Positions 9,193 through 18,016 of a stretch of DNA of 64,000 bases are shown here, piece after piece (positions within the stretch are counted from its first letter, which is position 1; every line of letters begins with the position of its first letter). A program made the translations under genes and the position numbers. The stretch is from Pseudomonas syringae (GTDB lineage: Bacteria > Pseudomonadota > Gammaproteobacteria > Pseudomonadales > Pseudomonadaceae): NCBI RefSeq assembly GCF_023278085.1, contig NZ_CP066265.1, positions 434,001 through 498,000 of the forward strand. The letters run 5' to 3'. Below the pieces are notes generated by a model. It made no database searches. It was not told the DNA's origin and saw only the letters and a list, made by a program, of their open reading frames with translations.

Positions 9193-9828
9193 TCATCCTC
9201 GACGCTTGAGGTTTCGCACGTGCTCACGATGGGTCGCCCGGTTGGGTTGTCGTCGGTTGGTTAGCAGTGCGTTCACAAGGGCCTCCACCTGCGCTTCATT
9301 GAAGACCGGCTGCTGGAACGAGCGGATATAGCGAATGAAGCCTGCTCCATGGGTCACGTTCACGGGCATTGGCGTCTTGAACGTGCTGTCCCCCATAAAA
9401 CTGATCACCGAGTGCAGGCAGGCCATGTCTACGCCGAGAGTCGCTTCCAGTGCTTTGAGGTGTTTGTAGTTCTGCCGTAACGGGTTCTGGAACCTGAGTG
9501 TCTGTCGGTAGATTTTCTGCGTCCATTGCGCCTGCTGTTCGCTACCAAAAATCCAGCCACGCATATTCTTGGTTTCCAGCACAAAGATGCCGAAGGGCGA
9601 GATGAACACATGGTCGATCTGCGTTGTGCCGTCTGCCGTGTCCAGAGTGACATTGTGTACGCGGCGATAGACGGCTTTATCCAGTTTCCAGTGCGCAAGC
9701 AGGCGTACCCACAGCTCGCCAATATGACCTTTGGCCCATGATGATTTGAGCAGTGAGAGCACCAGCAAGGCGGGAAGCAACCACGTCATGATGTTGATGG
9801 CCGGGGCGAAGATGGCGCTGTAATTCAT
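9193..9828 (-). CDS. NERD-domain protein with N-terminal membrane segment
   Basis: From the ATG at 9828, preceded by a good AAAGGA site, the protein is about 211 residues. It begins with a hydrophobic segment (INIMTWLLPALLVLSLL) followed by a NERD (nuclease-related) domain, with TTQIDHVFISPFGIFVLETK holding the conserved Asp and the Glu-x-Lys of nuclease-like folds. Function is unknown; NERD proteins are suspected DNA-processing enzymes. It converges on the HipA-like gene with only four bases between the stop codons. A longer frame to 9906 has no better start signal. Confidence 0.8.
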   Translation of the reverse strand: MNYSAIFAPAINIMTWLLPALLVLSLLKSSWAKGHIGELWVRLLAHWKLDKAVYRRVHNVTLDTADGTTQIDHVFISPFGIFVLETKNMRGWIFGSEQQAQWTQKIYRQTLRFQNPLRQNYKHLKALEATLGVDMACLHSVISFMGDSTFKTPMPVNVTHGAGFIRYIRSFQQPVFNEAQVEALVNALLTNRRQPNRATHREHVRNLKRRG

Positions 9829-9890
9829 GGGATTCCTTTCCATGGCTTTCGAGTAGGTCCGACAGGTTTTCGGAGCCGTACCGGAATTCT

Positions 9891-10112
9891 TTACCGCGTA
9901 GGCCAATTGATCTGATAGCGCGTACTGCGCCCGCCACCGTCAAGCAGGCGATTGAGCACTTTGACCTGTGCGGTGAGCCGAATAAGAGGATTAATCGGCT
10001 CATGAGATGAGCCGAATGTGCGAGCTATTCGGCTCATCGTCCAGTTGTGGCTGTGGGCTTTACGTCGCAGGCTGTTCAAATCCATCGACGTCGGGCTTCG
10101 TATGTTATTCAC
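9891..10112 (-). pseudogene. Possible remnant coding sequence with winged-helix-like C-terminus
   Basis: A 73-codon open frame on the reverse strand ends in QVKVLNRLLDGGGRSTRYQIN, which resembles the C-terminal winged-helix tail of Fic-type or AlbA-type proteins. There is no full-length domain, and the frame overlaps both the palindrome cluster at 9974-10037 and the region upstream of the acetyltransferase gene. It may be the tail of a lost gene. I am not certain it is coding. Confidence 0.25.
9974..10037. repeat. Two inverted repeats of the motif ATGAGCCGAAT
   Basis: Four copies of an 11-bp motif occur in 64 bp: TGAGCCGAAT at 9974-9983 facing AATCGGCTCAT at 9993-10003, and ATGAGCCGAAT at 10007-10017 facing a perfect ATTCGGCTCAT at 10027-10037. 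Each pair is an inverted repeat with a 9-base spacer. They lie between two divergent genes (NERD protein and acetyltransferase), which would suit an operator, though a coding remnant encoding Met-Ser-Arg-Ile repeats is also possible. Confidence 0.65.
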
Positions 10113-10139
10113 GCTAGCCGCAATAATCAGGAGAAAACG

Positions 10140-10646
10140 GTGATCGCATATGACCTGCGCCTGTCGAAAGACAGCGATCTACAAGAGTTGATGCGTATCT
10201 CGGCGCAGGCCCGGGCTCGCTACAAGACAATTCCCTCACTGGCTCACGTTGCCGACATTCCTGCGCTGAGCGCAGACCGATTCCAGGTCTGCCGGGTGGT
10301 CGTTGCTGTCGATCAGAGTAGTGATGAAATCATTGGCTTCGCAGCCTCGCGACTTCTCGATGGTTTGTTGTACCTGGACAATGTCTCCGTTGACCCTCGC
10401 GCTTCGGGCAATGGCATCGGGACAGCTCTGCTGTCCTCCGTTGTAGCGTATGCGCGTGACATTCCGGTTCAGGGAGTAAGCCTGACGACTTTTCGTGAAC
10501 CGCTCTGGAACGGGCCGTGGTTCAGAACGCATGGCTTTGGTCCCATGCCGGACGCTCACATTGGCGAAGGGCTGAGGAGGGTCATGGATCGTCAGTCACT
10601 GACTTTCAGTCCTGCGACGCGTGAGACGTTGTGGCGTCTGCTTTGA
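10140..10646 (+). CDS. GNAT-family N-acetyltransferase
   Basis: The start is taken as GTG at 10140 because AGGAG stands 6-7 bases before it; the frame stays open upstream but without a start signal. The resulting 168-residue protein shows the GNAT fold: beta4 LLYLDNVSVDPRASGNGIGTALL with the acetyl-CoA pyrophosphate loop (RASGNGIG, a Q/R-x-x-G-x-G variant), then VSLTTFREPLWNGPWFRTHGF as motif B with the usual late aromatic residues. Substrate unknown. The gene is divergent from the NERD gene and is followed by 210 bp without any gene. Confidence 0.85.
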   Translation: MIAYDLRLSKDSDLQELMRISAQARARYKTIPSLAHVADIPALSADRFQVCRVVVAVDQSSDEIIGFAASRLLDGLLYLDNVSVDPRASGNGIGTALLSSVVAYARDIPVQGVSLTTFREPLWNGPWFRTHGFGPMPDAHIGEGLRRVMDRQSLTFSPATRETLWRLL

Positions 10647-10855
10647 CGCGCGCGTAATCCGATCCGCGCGATCAACTCAGCGGCGCACGGCACCTTGATT
10701 GATCTCGTCCTCTGAGCTCAGGCGGTGCTCTCCGCTATCAGGGTTTTCGGCCTGCTGAGTCGCATCGACGCTAATCCCCGCAGCCCCCCGCAGAGCTTTT
10801 CGCTCTGCGATCATGATCTATTATCACCGCAGCGTCTGTATGGCGTTGGATCGGA

Positions 10856-11671
10856 TTATTCCGGTGTTTGTGCGCCGCTGGTCCTGGACAGCTCAGCAGG
10901 CCGGGTTGCCGCATTGAAGAACGCCAAATGATAGGCCAGGCCGACGAAGACCGCGCCGCCCACCGCGTTGCCCAAAAATACCGGAACGAAATTGTCGCCG
11001 AACTGCGCCCAGCTCAAGGCGCCAGCGAAGATCGCTGCAGGTATGACGAACATATTGGCGACGATGTGCTGAAAGCCGATTGCGACGAATGCCATCACCG
11101 GAAACCACATGCCGACCACTTTACCGATCACGTCCTTGCTCGCGTAGCTGAGCCACACCGCCAGGCACACCAGCCAATTGCAGCCGATGCCCGAGATGAA
11201 GGCCTGTTCAAAACTGGCACCCACCTTGGCATTGGCGATGGCTACGGTCTTGGCCATGAAGGGGCCTTCAGTCAGGCCCACCAGATGGCCGAAACAATAG
11301 GCGACGAACAGCGCGCCGATCAGATTGGCCAGCGTCACCAGCACCCAGTTACGCACCAACTGGCCCAGGCCGATACGCCCGGCGAACAGCGCCATTGGCA
11401 GGCTCATCATGTTGCCAGTCAGCAACTCGCCGCCAGCGAGCACCACCAGAATCAGCCCGACCGGGAACACCACAGCGCCAAGCAGATTGCCCAGCGACGC
11501 CCACTCGTGGGGGATCATGGTGCTGACATGAATGTCGAGGAGAAACCCGAGAGCGATAAAAGCCCCTGCCAGAAAGCCCAGAATCATTAACGAGGAAAGG
11601 CTCAAATGAGCCTTCTTGACGCCGCTTTCGACGGCAATTTCAGCAATTTGCTGCGGGGTGTTCAGAGACAT
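10856..11671 (-). CDS. Formate/nitrite transporter family channel (FocA/NirC type)
   Basis: The 271-residue protein has six hydrophobic helices and the FNT signatures GGELLTGNMM near residue 81-90, GIGCNWLVCLAVW near 160-172 and the FQHIVANMF repeat motif near 200. FNT proteins form pentameric channels for formate, nitrite or hydrosulfide in the inner membrane. No catalytic neighbour (formate or nitrite enzyme) is adjacent, so the substrate cannot be decided. It is the last clearly chromosomal gene before the island. Confidence 0.88.
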   Translation of the reverse strand: MSLNTPQQIAEIAVESGVKKAHLSLSSLMILGFLAGAFIALGFLLDIHVSTMIPHEWASLGNLLGAVVFPVGLILVVLAGGELLTGNMMSLPMALFAGRIGLGQLVRNWVLVTLANLIGALFVAYCFGHLVGLTEGPFMAKTVAIANAKVGASFEQAFISGIGCNWLVCLAVWLSYASKDVIGKVVGMWFPVMAFVAIGFQHIVANMFVIPAAIFAGALSWAQFGDNFVPVFLGNAVGGAVFVGLAYHLAFFNAATRPAELSRTSGAQTPE

Positions 11672-12358
11672 GATGGGCTCGTGCGTGGTCGTGGGCTGAG
11701 CATGAGGACTAAAAGCTCAAGCGGTACGCGCATCTGTCGCACCAAGCGAGAACGTTACGGAATGTTTCGGAAGATGGCTAATCGGATGTTTTGATCAACT
11801 GATTGAAAGGGTCAATGACTCAGGATACTTCCGTGCGGGTTGGGCTCATGGTGGGGTTGGTGAGCAGGTTGCTGAGGCTCAGGAGTCCGGTGGGCTTGGC
11901 AGTGGGGTAGGGATGGTGAGGTCTGGTAGATTCTGTTTCGTGTGCTGCGACGGATTGCTTTTGGGGGAGGTGTTTATGCGTTTCTTTTATAGATACCAGA
12001 TGAGCTGCAATTGAATCGTCCAAACACACAGAAGTCGCGCAATGCTTGGCTTTCAAAGGTGGTGGGCCCACACGGATTTGAACCGTGGACTGAAGGATTA
12101 TGAGTTGCCTAGAAACACTGAAAGCTAAGCAAAAACTCGTGTGACCTAGCCTATGTACAATTAGCTTAAAGTAGTGCATTTATTGGAGCTAAGCGTAATT
12201 GAGCAGGTTTTTCAAAAGCTTGGTGCTGTACCGCAGATGTACCTTTTAAGGGCCCAAAAGGACTGGTGCTAAAGGCGAGCAAGGCCAATCCAGTTTTAGT
12301 AATGACCGGTTTGCTCCGGTAGCACCGACTTCGAAAAAATGTCTGCGTTGCCAAACGC
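11672..12358. other. Non-coding border of the island
   Basis: The 390 bp before the first tRNA-derived repeat show no supported gene. The 250 bp after it resemble, in patches, the left end of the second element: the strings AAGTAGTGCATTTATTGG and CTGTACCGCAGATGTACCTT here match AAGTAGCGTGATTAGTGG and CTGTACCGCTGGTGTACCTT near 18.16-18.23 kb. This is decayed left-end DNA of an integrative element. Reading frames here are short and overlap the tRNA copy. Confidence 0.6.
12060..12105 (-). repeat. Decayed tRNA-Ile2 3' end, left attachment site of the outer element
   Basis: The sequence matches the 3' half of the tRNA at 36668-36744 from the CCA end to the anticodon, with four substitutions (GGATTTGAACC for GGACTCGAACC, and GACTGAAGG for GACCAAAGG). 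It continues with GTTGCCTAGAAAC, the same junction sequence as the copy at 18.09 kb and unlike the real tRNA. A damaged version of the tRNA terminator (AAGTCGCGCAATGCTTGGCTTT) precedes it. It is therefore an old att site, not a functional tRNA gene. Confidence 0.8.
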
Positions 12359-13543
12359 TCACTCTCCCCAGACATCAGCAGTTCCAGCGCGGATTGCGGC
12401 CACCACAAATTTGGCGGAGAGGAGGCAGCCGATTCGATGAAAAGCGTCCCCTTTATTCTTGCCGCCGTCATCGACGACAGCCTTCGCCGCGAAGAAAGCA
12501 GTACGTTTACGAGCATGCCTAGCGGCCTCGTAGATGGAGTAAATCTCCATATCAAACCCCGTTAGCTTTCGCTGCCCGACCCTCAATGTAGAGGTTTTGC
12601 CTTCCTCGGCGATTACGGCGCTGCCGCTGCTGGTGATCGCATCAGATACAATTCTGCAAGTCACTCGCTCGCTGCCTTTCGGCAATTCTGACTTGCCGGG
12701 ATCTAGATTGGCTTGGAGAGTCGACATTGTCGGCCCTGATGCTACCTCTACCAGTTTGTTATGCACGTCCACTTCAAGCTGCACGTCATAGTGCTCGGAT
12801 TTGAAGCCCTCTGTGCTCCATTTGCCTGCGTCATGTTGATGGCAGCTCTGAGTCACTAACAAATCGTATATCTGTGATTCTCCAGCAGCACCGCCGCATA
12901 TTCCACTCATGCATACCAGCCGGGGCTCGAATCTTTCCAGTGCGAAAGCAGCAGCGATTGCAGCACCAACGAGTCCCATGCGGTTCGCTCGAACAATTAC
13001 AGATTTATAATTACCAATCCTGACTTCTCGGCAACTTAGGCCTGAAATTGTAGTTACCGATCCCCAAGTATCAGTGAGCTTTTCGAATGCATCGACTTCT
13101 TTCTCCAACGCACATACAATGACCACATCGAATTTTTTTGCTGGCTGAGCCGCCATCAATTTTATCTTCAGAGCTTCTCGCCACTTACCATGATCATTGA
13201 ACGGAATGACATTGATATCAACTAGATTAAGGTCGTGCACAAAATCTCCATCATCGAGGGCATGTTGAGTCAAAACGATAGCCGGCGTCTTAAAAGATTT
13301 GCTCTGATAGTCTCGTGTGGTTTCAACTAATTGTTCATGATGATCTTCAATGGAATTATCTTTAGCTGAACGCGGTACTAGCAGGTCTAGAAGTATTAGA
13401 TCGAAACGTACATCAGAAACCGCGCGTGCGTAATCTAGCCAGTTCTTCTTTCTTTGAATGACAGCGTCGGGTTTGATTTCAATAACATACGCATGAATCT
13501 GTTCATATTTTTCGTCTTCATCTTCTAGTATCAAGATATTCAT
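12359..13543 (-). CDS. dtcC: DtcC-like effector: receiver domain fused to nucleoside phosphorylase domain
   Basis: The 394-residue protein has an N-terminal receiver domain (acidic ILEDEDE at 5-11, phospho-acceptor Asp53 in LILLDLLVP) and, from about residue 137, a PNP/MTAN-type nucleoside phosphorylase domain: VCALEKEVDAF at 143-153, the MSGICGG phosphate/substrate loop at 212-218, the ribose-binding Glu333 in GFDMEIYSIYEAA and the catalytic Asp358 in KAVVDDG. In Detocs, this effector cleaves ATP to adenine and ribose-5'-triphosphate when phosphorylated after phage infection, draining the cell of ATP. It overlaps the preceding receiver gene by four bases (ATGA) and has GGAG five bases before its ATG. 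Assignment rests on domain order across the three genes; all key residues are present. Confidence 0.88.
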   Translation of the reverse strand: MNILILEDEDEKYEQIHAYVIEIKPDAVIQRKKNWLDYARAVSDVRFDLILLDLLVPRSAKDNSIEDHHEQLVETTRDYQSKSFKTPAIVLTQHALDDGDFVHDLNLVDINVIPFNDHGKWREALKIKLMAAQPAKKFDVVIVCALEKEVDAFEKLTDTWGSVTTISGLSCREVRIGNYKSVIVRANRMGLVGAAIAAAFALERFEPRLVCMSGICGGAAGESQIYDLLVTQSCHQHDAGKWSTEGFKSEHYDVQLEVDVHNKLVEVASGPTMSTLQANLDPGKSELPKGSERVTCRIVSDAITSSGSAVIAEEGKTSTLRVGQRKLTGFDMEIYSIYEAARHARKRTAFFAAKAVVDDGGKNKGDAFHRIGCLLSAKFVVAAIRAGTADVWGE

Positions 13544-14010
13544 AGTTGCTCCAGTATCTCAATGATATCTATTTTCCATTGGTCATCGTCCTCAACGTAT
13601 CGTACGCAACCAGCAACCTCTATTCCAAACTTATCTGATATTTCCTGTTTGGCCATGTTCACAGGTATCGGAAGGCTTTCTATCTCAATGTCAGGATACT
13701 GAGTTAGAATAATACAGTGGGTATGGTTTGAAGTACTCGCTATTTCAAATAATACATCTAGCCCGCCCGAAGACAGAGGGAATGGGGAACCTGCTCCAGC
13801 CTGAGGCTCGTGGCTGTGAATGGACATGTCGATGATTGCCAGGTTAAATATTTGTGATGCTAATAATGCAGTCGCCGACGCAAGTGCCTGACATTCTATT
13901 ATTTCTATTTTTAACTTAAATATGCTGCTTAAATGCGAGCGAATGCCTTCCATTTTGAATTGATCGTCTTCGACGACCAGGCATTTCAGTTTGTCAATGT
14001 TCAAGAGCAT
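13540..14010 (-). CDS. dtcB: DtcB-like stand-alone receiver protein
   Basis: This 156-residue protein is a single receiver domain: LVVEDDQ at 11-17 supplies the acidic pair, Asp61 in LAIIDMSIHS is the likely phospho-acceptor and a CIILTQY strand supplies the conserved Thr; a Lys lies in the following VNMAKQE. It lacks any output domain. In Detocs the middle gene acts as a phosphate sink that drains the kinase and prevents accidental effector activation. It overlaps the kinase gene by 17 bp and the effector gene by four, so the three are translated together. Confidence 0.85.
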   Translation of the reverse strand: MLLNIDKLKCLVVEDDQFKMEGIRSHLSSIFKLKIEIIECQALASATALLASQIFNLAIIDMSIHSHEPQAGAGSPFPLSSGGLDVLFEIASTSNHTHCIILTQYPDIEIESLPIPVNMAKQEISDKFGIEVAGCVRYVEDDDQWKIDIIEILEQL

Positions 14011-16858
14011 ATACGAGCCTCGCTTGTACTTCGTTGCCTAAGACTGCATATTGGTCAAGCTCAAAGTCCGGACGATTGCTTGCAAGAAGAAGCAATTTTG
14101 ATATGCCGCTCTTTTTGTCGTAAAGATTTGCATCTTGAAAACCCGCATTTTTTCTATTTTCTATTTGCAGTGATATTTCAGTCGGGTCGTCCGTTGGTTT
14201 AATGAAAGAGCTAATTTCTATAATTAAGTGTTTTTTAACTCCTGGGATTATTTCAAACTTTCGTTTGAGTGGTCGGTTACGATCTGCGTATTTGGCCGCA
14301 TTGCCAACTACAATAGCAAGGGAGTCGTAAATTAAATGATAGAAATTTCCGACAAGTTCAATGTCCTCCTCCCCAGGATCAGCGTTTCCCGGATCAAAAT
14401 CTGGTATTGTGTCTTTTACTTCTGCAACCGTTGCAGCGAAAAGCAAAGATACTGACGCTTTGGGTGCTACAATCGACGGTCGCTTAAACCAACCCAGCAT
14501 TGTGGAAAGTTTTCTATCAATTGCTATTTCCAACTCTCTTCTGAAAGTTTCTGCAAGTGCATTATTGACTGTTGCTGCAATTGGAACCAACTCTTCGTGC
14601 AAAAACTTTTCATTTTTTAACGGTGTTTGCTGTGCTTTCAGGTAGCGAATCACTGCTACCAAATCTAGCTCTGCAAGACGCCAGCAATAATCGATTATGA
14701 CTGGGCTAACATCAGCAGTTGACGCGCTTTCAACATAGCTATTGCTGATATTTGTGACGGCGGCCGCCAGTACATCTTGTTTGCTGGAGCTATACATTTC
14801 GGGCGTCAGAAGCCCTAATGGCTTAGATTTTGAGTGAACATGCAAACGTTCGGTGATGATTTTTTCAATAGCATTATTATAATTATCTTTCCAAGTGTTC
14901 CACTTGGCTGTGAATTGCGAGTTTTCAAACAAAGGCTTGAATTTTGTAGATTTTTCTACCGAGTTTATAACGCTCGAATATACATGTCCGTGAAAAGTGC
15001 CATGGCGAATTCTGCGGCCTATGTATGAAGCGATACCGAATACTGCATTAGAACAAAACGCATTATAGCTCTGAGTCATCACCATCGAAATTATTGTCTC
15101 GTCACAGGTGACAGATGTGCCTTTTTTCCCCAGTCCCGTTGATGTAAGAGCGCTACCTAGCTCAATCATCATTTCATCTTCAATCCATGAGGAAAAGCGA
15201 GACGGGTCGACATAGATTCGATGGTCATCAATCTCGTTTCGAACTCTATTGATTTGATGATCAATTCGTACAGCGCGAGCTCGCTGAAAATAGTGCTCGT
15301 CCTTGGTAAATTCAGCCATCCATTCGTGTAATGATGCTCGGATTTCTGGAATGTCAGCACGATGTGGTGCGAGCTTAGTAAGCTTCGCTAAGAAATCCTC
15401 AGTAGCAATATCATATATATATTCTGCGATATATGGATGAGAGTCTTCGTAGTATTTCACGAGCTTAACTAGTGAGCCTTCGTGATATTTGAACGCTATG
15501 TCTTCTAAGAGTTTTCTCAAAAGGAAGCTATCAAGTTCGTTTTTACTTCGCTTGCCAAGAAGCAGAAATAAGATTAATTTGACTAACTCGTCCTTGGCGA
15601 GCTTGGCTGCTGTGCGAACCGAATTAATAGGAACCGTACGAGCAAGCTCGCCAGTCAGCCCCATAAGAGTAAGTAGGTCTTCTTTATTAAAACCTATCTG
15701 ACCCTCTGATTCAGTGAGCCAGTAATTGAATAGCGCGGATCTAGTAACATTACCTGACATCTCAAGATTGGCTAAAGTAGAGTGCTTATGTTTCGTAAAC
15801 TGGGAGTCCCCCACGAGTTCATTCAGATCGGTACCGTTACCGATCCAGGCAGATAGCTTTTCTTTCAGCTCGCCAGGTAGCAAGTCTGTCTGTTCACGTG
15901 AAGTGTCGTAGTAATTGTCAGTTAAGATTCGATATTCTCTAACTGTTTCATATTCCAGCCAAGCACTGCTTTGTTTGAAAAAAATATATTCACTTTCGCT
16001 TGCTGTAGCGTCGTAGGTGTTTATTAAATTTTCGAAAAGCCTAGGCTGGCCGAGAGTGTCCGCGATCTCATTTATTGCTGGAAGTTTTTCTATTTTAAGA
16101 AAGTGTCTGTTGAACTTTATCAGAATTATAGCGTCGAGTAGAGAACATTTTAATATCTCTTTTAGATATTCTTCAAAATCTTTTACAGAGGAGGCAAATG
16201 GTTGAATGCTAAGTTTTGATAGAGTCCGGGTGTAACGGTTTATGGTGCCTCGATCCACAATGTTCAGAACAGCTCTTTTACTTGTTAAAATACTCTGGTC
16301 TTGAGTGTAGGTGTGGATTAATGATGATGTCACTACTCCTTTAATTCCAGCCTGTAGTATTAGCTTCTCAATTCGCTCGTCAACGTTTCCCTCTTCAAGG
16401 TTCTCTCGTATAAGAACTATGCGTCTTAACAGTGAGTGGCTCCAGCCATCATGTTTCAGTGTTTCAATTATTTTTTCTACGCAAGCCGAAAAACTTTTGG
16501 TGGAGTATAATAAGTCTATGTTATATAGTGAGTTGGTAAGCTGAAGTAACCTTTTTCTATTTGTACGCGTGCTGTCTTCAATGCTACCTAGTAATTCGTT
16601 GAGATCTAAGTTTCTATACTCTTGAAGAGTGTCAAAAAAAGGTGGGTTTCTTGGAAATAAATCAGATTTTCTTACTGCTTTTGTCAGGGCTGAGCTATTT
16701 AAAATGGCTTCTAAAGCTTTGAGTTGTGCGTTTCCAAAATTCTTGCTGAGTTTGGCTAAGCGTGTAATAGCGTTTCCGTCTTTATCGCTTAGTATCGCCC
16801 TTAGTTGGTTTCTTGTTCTTATATCAAATTGTCTAAGCTTTTCTTCCCTGCGCATCAT
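13994..16858 (-). CDS. dtcA: DtcA-like sensor kinase with C-terminal GHKL ATPase domain
   Basis: From the ATG at 16858 (AAGGA five bases upstream; a TTG at 16879 is also possible) the protein is about 954 residues. Most of it is helical with no recognisable motif and probably senses infection. Near the C-terminus is a histidine-kinase-type ATPase: the N-box VGNAAKYAD (Asn about 853 in this numbering) and a late KKSGISKLLLL loop. I could not place the phosphorylated His with certainty. Base composition is distinctly AT-rich compared with the chromosome. It is the first gene of a three-gene overlapping operon whose order, kinase-receiver-receiver/phosphorylase, is that of Detocs. Confidence 0.82.
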   Translation of the reverse strand: MMRREEKLRQFDIRTRNQLRAILSDKDGNAITRLAKLSKNFGNAQLKALEAILNSSALTKAVRKSDLFPRNPPFFDTLQEYRNLDLNELLGSIEDSTRTNRKRLLQLTNSLYNIDLLYSTKSFSACVEKIIETLKHDGWSHSLLRRIVLIRENLEEGNVDERIEKLILQAGIKGVVTSSLIHTYTQDQSILTSKRAVLNIVDRGTINRYTRTLSKLSIQPFASSVKDFEEYLKEILKCSLLDAIILIKFNRHFLKIEKLPAINEIADTLGQPRLFENLINTYDATASESEYIFFKQSSAWLEYETVREYRILTDNYYDTSREQTDLLPGELKEKLSAWIGNGTDLNELVGDSQFTKHKHSTLANLEMSGNVTRSALFNYWLTESEGQIGFNKEDLLTLMGLTGELARTVPINSVRTAAKLAKDELVKLILFLLLGKRSKNELDSFLLRKLLEDIAFKYHEGSLVKLVKYYEDSHPYIAEYIYDIATEDFLAKLTKLAPHRADIPEIRASLHEWMAEFTKDEHYFQRARAVRIDHQINRVRNEIDDHRIYVDPSRFSSWIEDEMMIELGSALTSTGLGKKGTSVTCDETIISMVMTQSYNAFCSNAVFGIASYIGRRIRHGTFHGHVYSSVINSVEKSTKFKPLFENSQFTAKWNTWKDNYNNAIEKIITERLHVHSKSKPLGLLTPEMYSSSKQDVLAAAVTNISNSYVESASTADVSPVIIDYCWRLAELDLVAVIRYLKAQQTPLKNEKFLHEELVPIAATVNNALAETFRRELEIAIDRKLSTMLGWFKRPSIVAPKASVSLLFAATVAEVKDTIPDFDPGNADPGEEDIELVGNFYHLIYDSLAIVVGNAAKYADRNRPLKRKFEIIPGVKKHLIIEISSFIKPTDDPTEISLQIENRKNAGFQDANLYDKKSGISKLLLLASNRPDFELDQYAVLGNEVQARLVYALEH

Positions 16859-17390
16859 TAATTCCTTGTGGTCTTGCAACCATTGAAAAATGGTAATAAA
16901 CCATTGCTAGTGCGAAATCTATGGGATGGCTCTTAGGTTTTCATGTGGGAATAAGCTCGCACATATTATAAAGCGGTTGATCGGTTAGCTGTGTTTGTTG
17001 CGGGCCGAGTTTGTGACGCGCTAAGGATCGAAGCTGAGTTGCTATCTGTGGAGATCATGGACATCTCCGCCGCTGCTCGCCATCAGGCTCCAGAAGTACC
17101 AATTTTTTTCCAGCACGAATATCCCGATTGCTCGCGGGCTACGGTAGGACGTGATGGTAAGCGCTGAGCCAAGCTGCTACCCCTCCGGTCAATGTTTCTT
17201 TCTTGAACGCCCTGAGCGTGACTGGCAGTATTGCTAAAAAGCTCAGCGAGCTAAGCCTGCAGCACCTGCTTTTGATGAGTACAACGAAGTCCATTTCTCA
17301 TCATCTTAGGATTTAGAGTTGGCCCAGTTTAACGGTATATGTCATGGTGGCACAATGCTTCGGCGCCTATCGAGGTTTTACGCTTTCTAT
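16859..17390. other. Gene-poor stretch with a 61-codon orphan open frame
   Basis: No intact gene is visible in these 530 bp. On the plus strand an open frame from about 16985 to the TGA near 17167 reads LAVFVAGRVCDALRIEAELL and onward for about 61 codons with a protein-like composition but no start codon or ribosome binding site. I do not recognise it. The stretch probably contains decayed genes of the outer element. Confidence 0.4.
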
Positions 17391-17986
17391 GAGGCGCACC
17401 ACACGCTTTTTTAGATCAACCTAATGCCGGCGCAAGGATGTTATCTCTGACGAGCGCATGCCGGTCTCCAGTGCGATTCGAACAATCCAGCCTAGCGCTG
17501 GATTACTGTGCGCGTTTACGACAGCCAGCAACCGACGTTCCTCTTCCGCAGATAGGCGCCGATCTCTGCCTTCGCCTGGGCTCGGCTTTCGGATGTTAAG
17601 CACCGGGTTGAAACTTAGCTCCAACCCCCCTTCCTGACTTGCCACGACTGGTGATAGGGGCTAGGCGCGTATTTCGGTAATTGGCGATGATCTCTGCAGA
17701 GAGCGCTGCCATTGGATACTTGCCCAGATGGCTTATCAACTGCTGAGCCTTGGTTGCCTAAGCGCCCTGAGTAGCCGGCTTCTTTGTCGGGCTGACCTCA
17801 GCCAGATAGCGTTTCAAGGCCATTGCCAGAGTTATTCGCTAGGAGCCACTTCTCTGGATGTACACACCCCTCACCATTTCGTCTTCTGTGCGGCGAGCCC
17901 AGTCCTCGGCGTCGCGCTTGGTGCGAAAGGCTTTGGCATTGGCCGGCTAGCCGGTTTTCCGCACCAAGGCTTTCCAGGTGCCAGCG
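17391..17986 (-). pseudogene. Wrecked tyrosine integrase of the outer element
   Basis: This stretch is a diverged copy of the intact integrase gene at 35475-36539. A 74-codon fragment (17421-17645) reads LSFNPVLNIRKPSPGEGRDR and continues to TGMRSSEITSLRRH, nearly identical to the intact protein and including the first catalytic Arg. The copy lacks the start codon and first residues, has an internal deletion of about 70 bp near 17650, in-frame stops in the N-terminal part, and ends before the His-Arg-His-Tyr half of the active site. It cannot make a working recombinase, so the outer element is no longer able to excise by itself. Confidence 0.9.
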
Positions 17987-18016
17987 AAGGACTGGTCCAG
18001 CTGTTTTTCTCGCAGA

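Noticed and set aside
11793..11820. Possible Anr/FNR box upstream of the formate/nitrite channel gene
   Set aside because: The sequence TTGACCCTTTCAA has only five bases between the half-sites where the consensus needs six, and the overlapping TTGAT has no proper partner.
12060..12135. A second tRNA gene
   Set aside because: Only the 3' half of a tRNA is present and it carries substitutions in the T and anticodon arms; the 5' half is missing. The same holds for the copy at 18.05-18.10 kb.
11820..12179. 119-codon open frame on the reverse strand
   Set aside because: It reads through the decayed tRNA copy and has no ribosome site or protein-like features.
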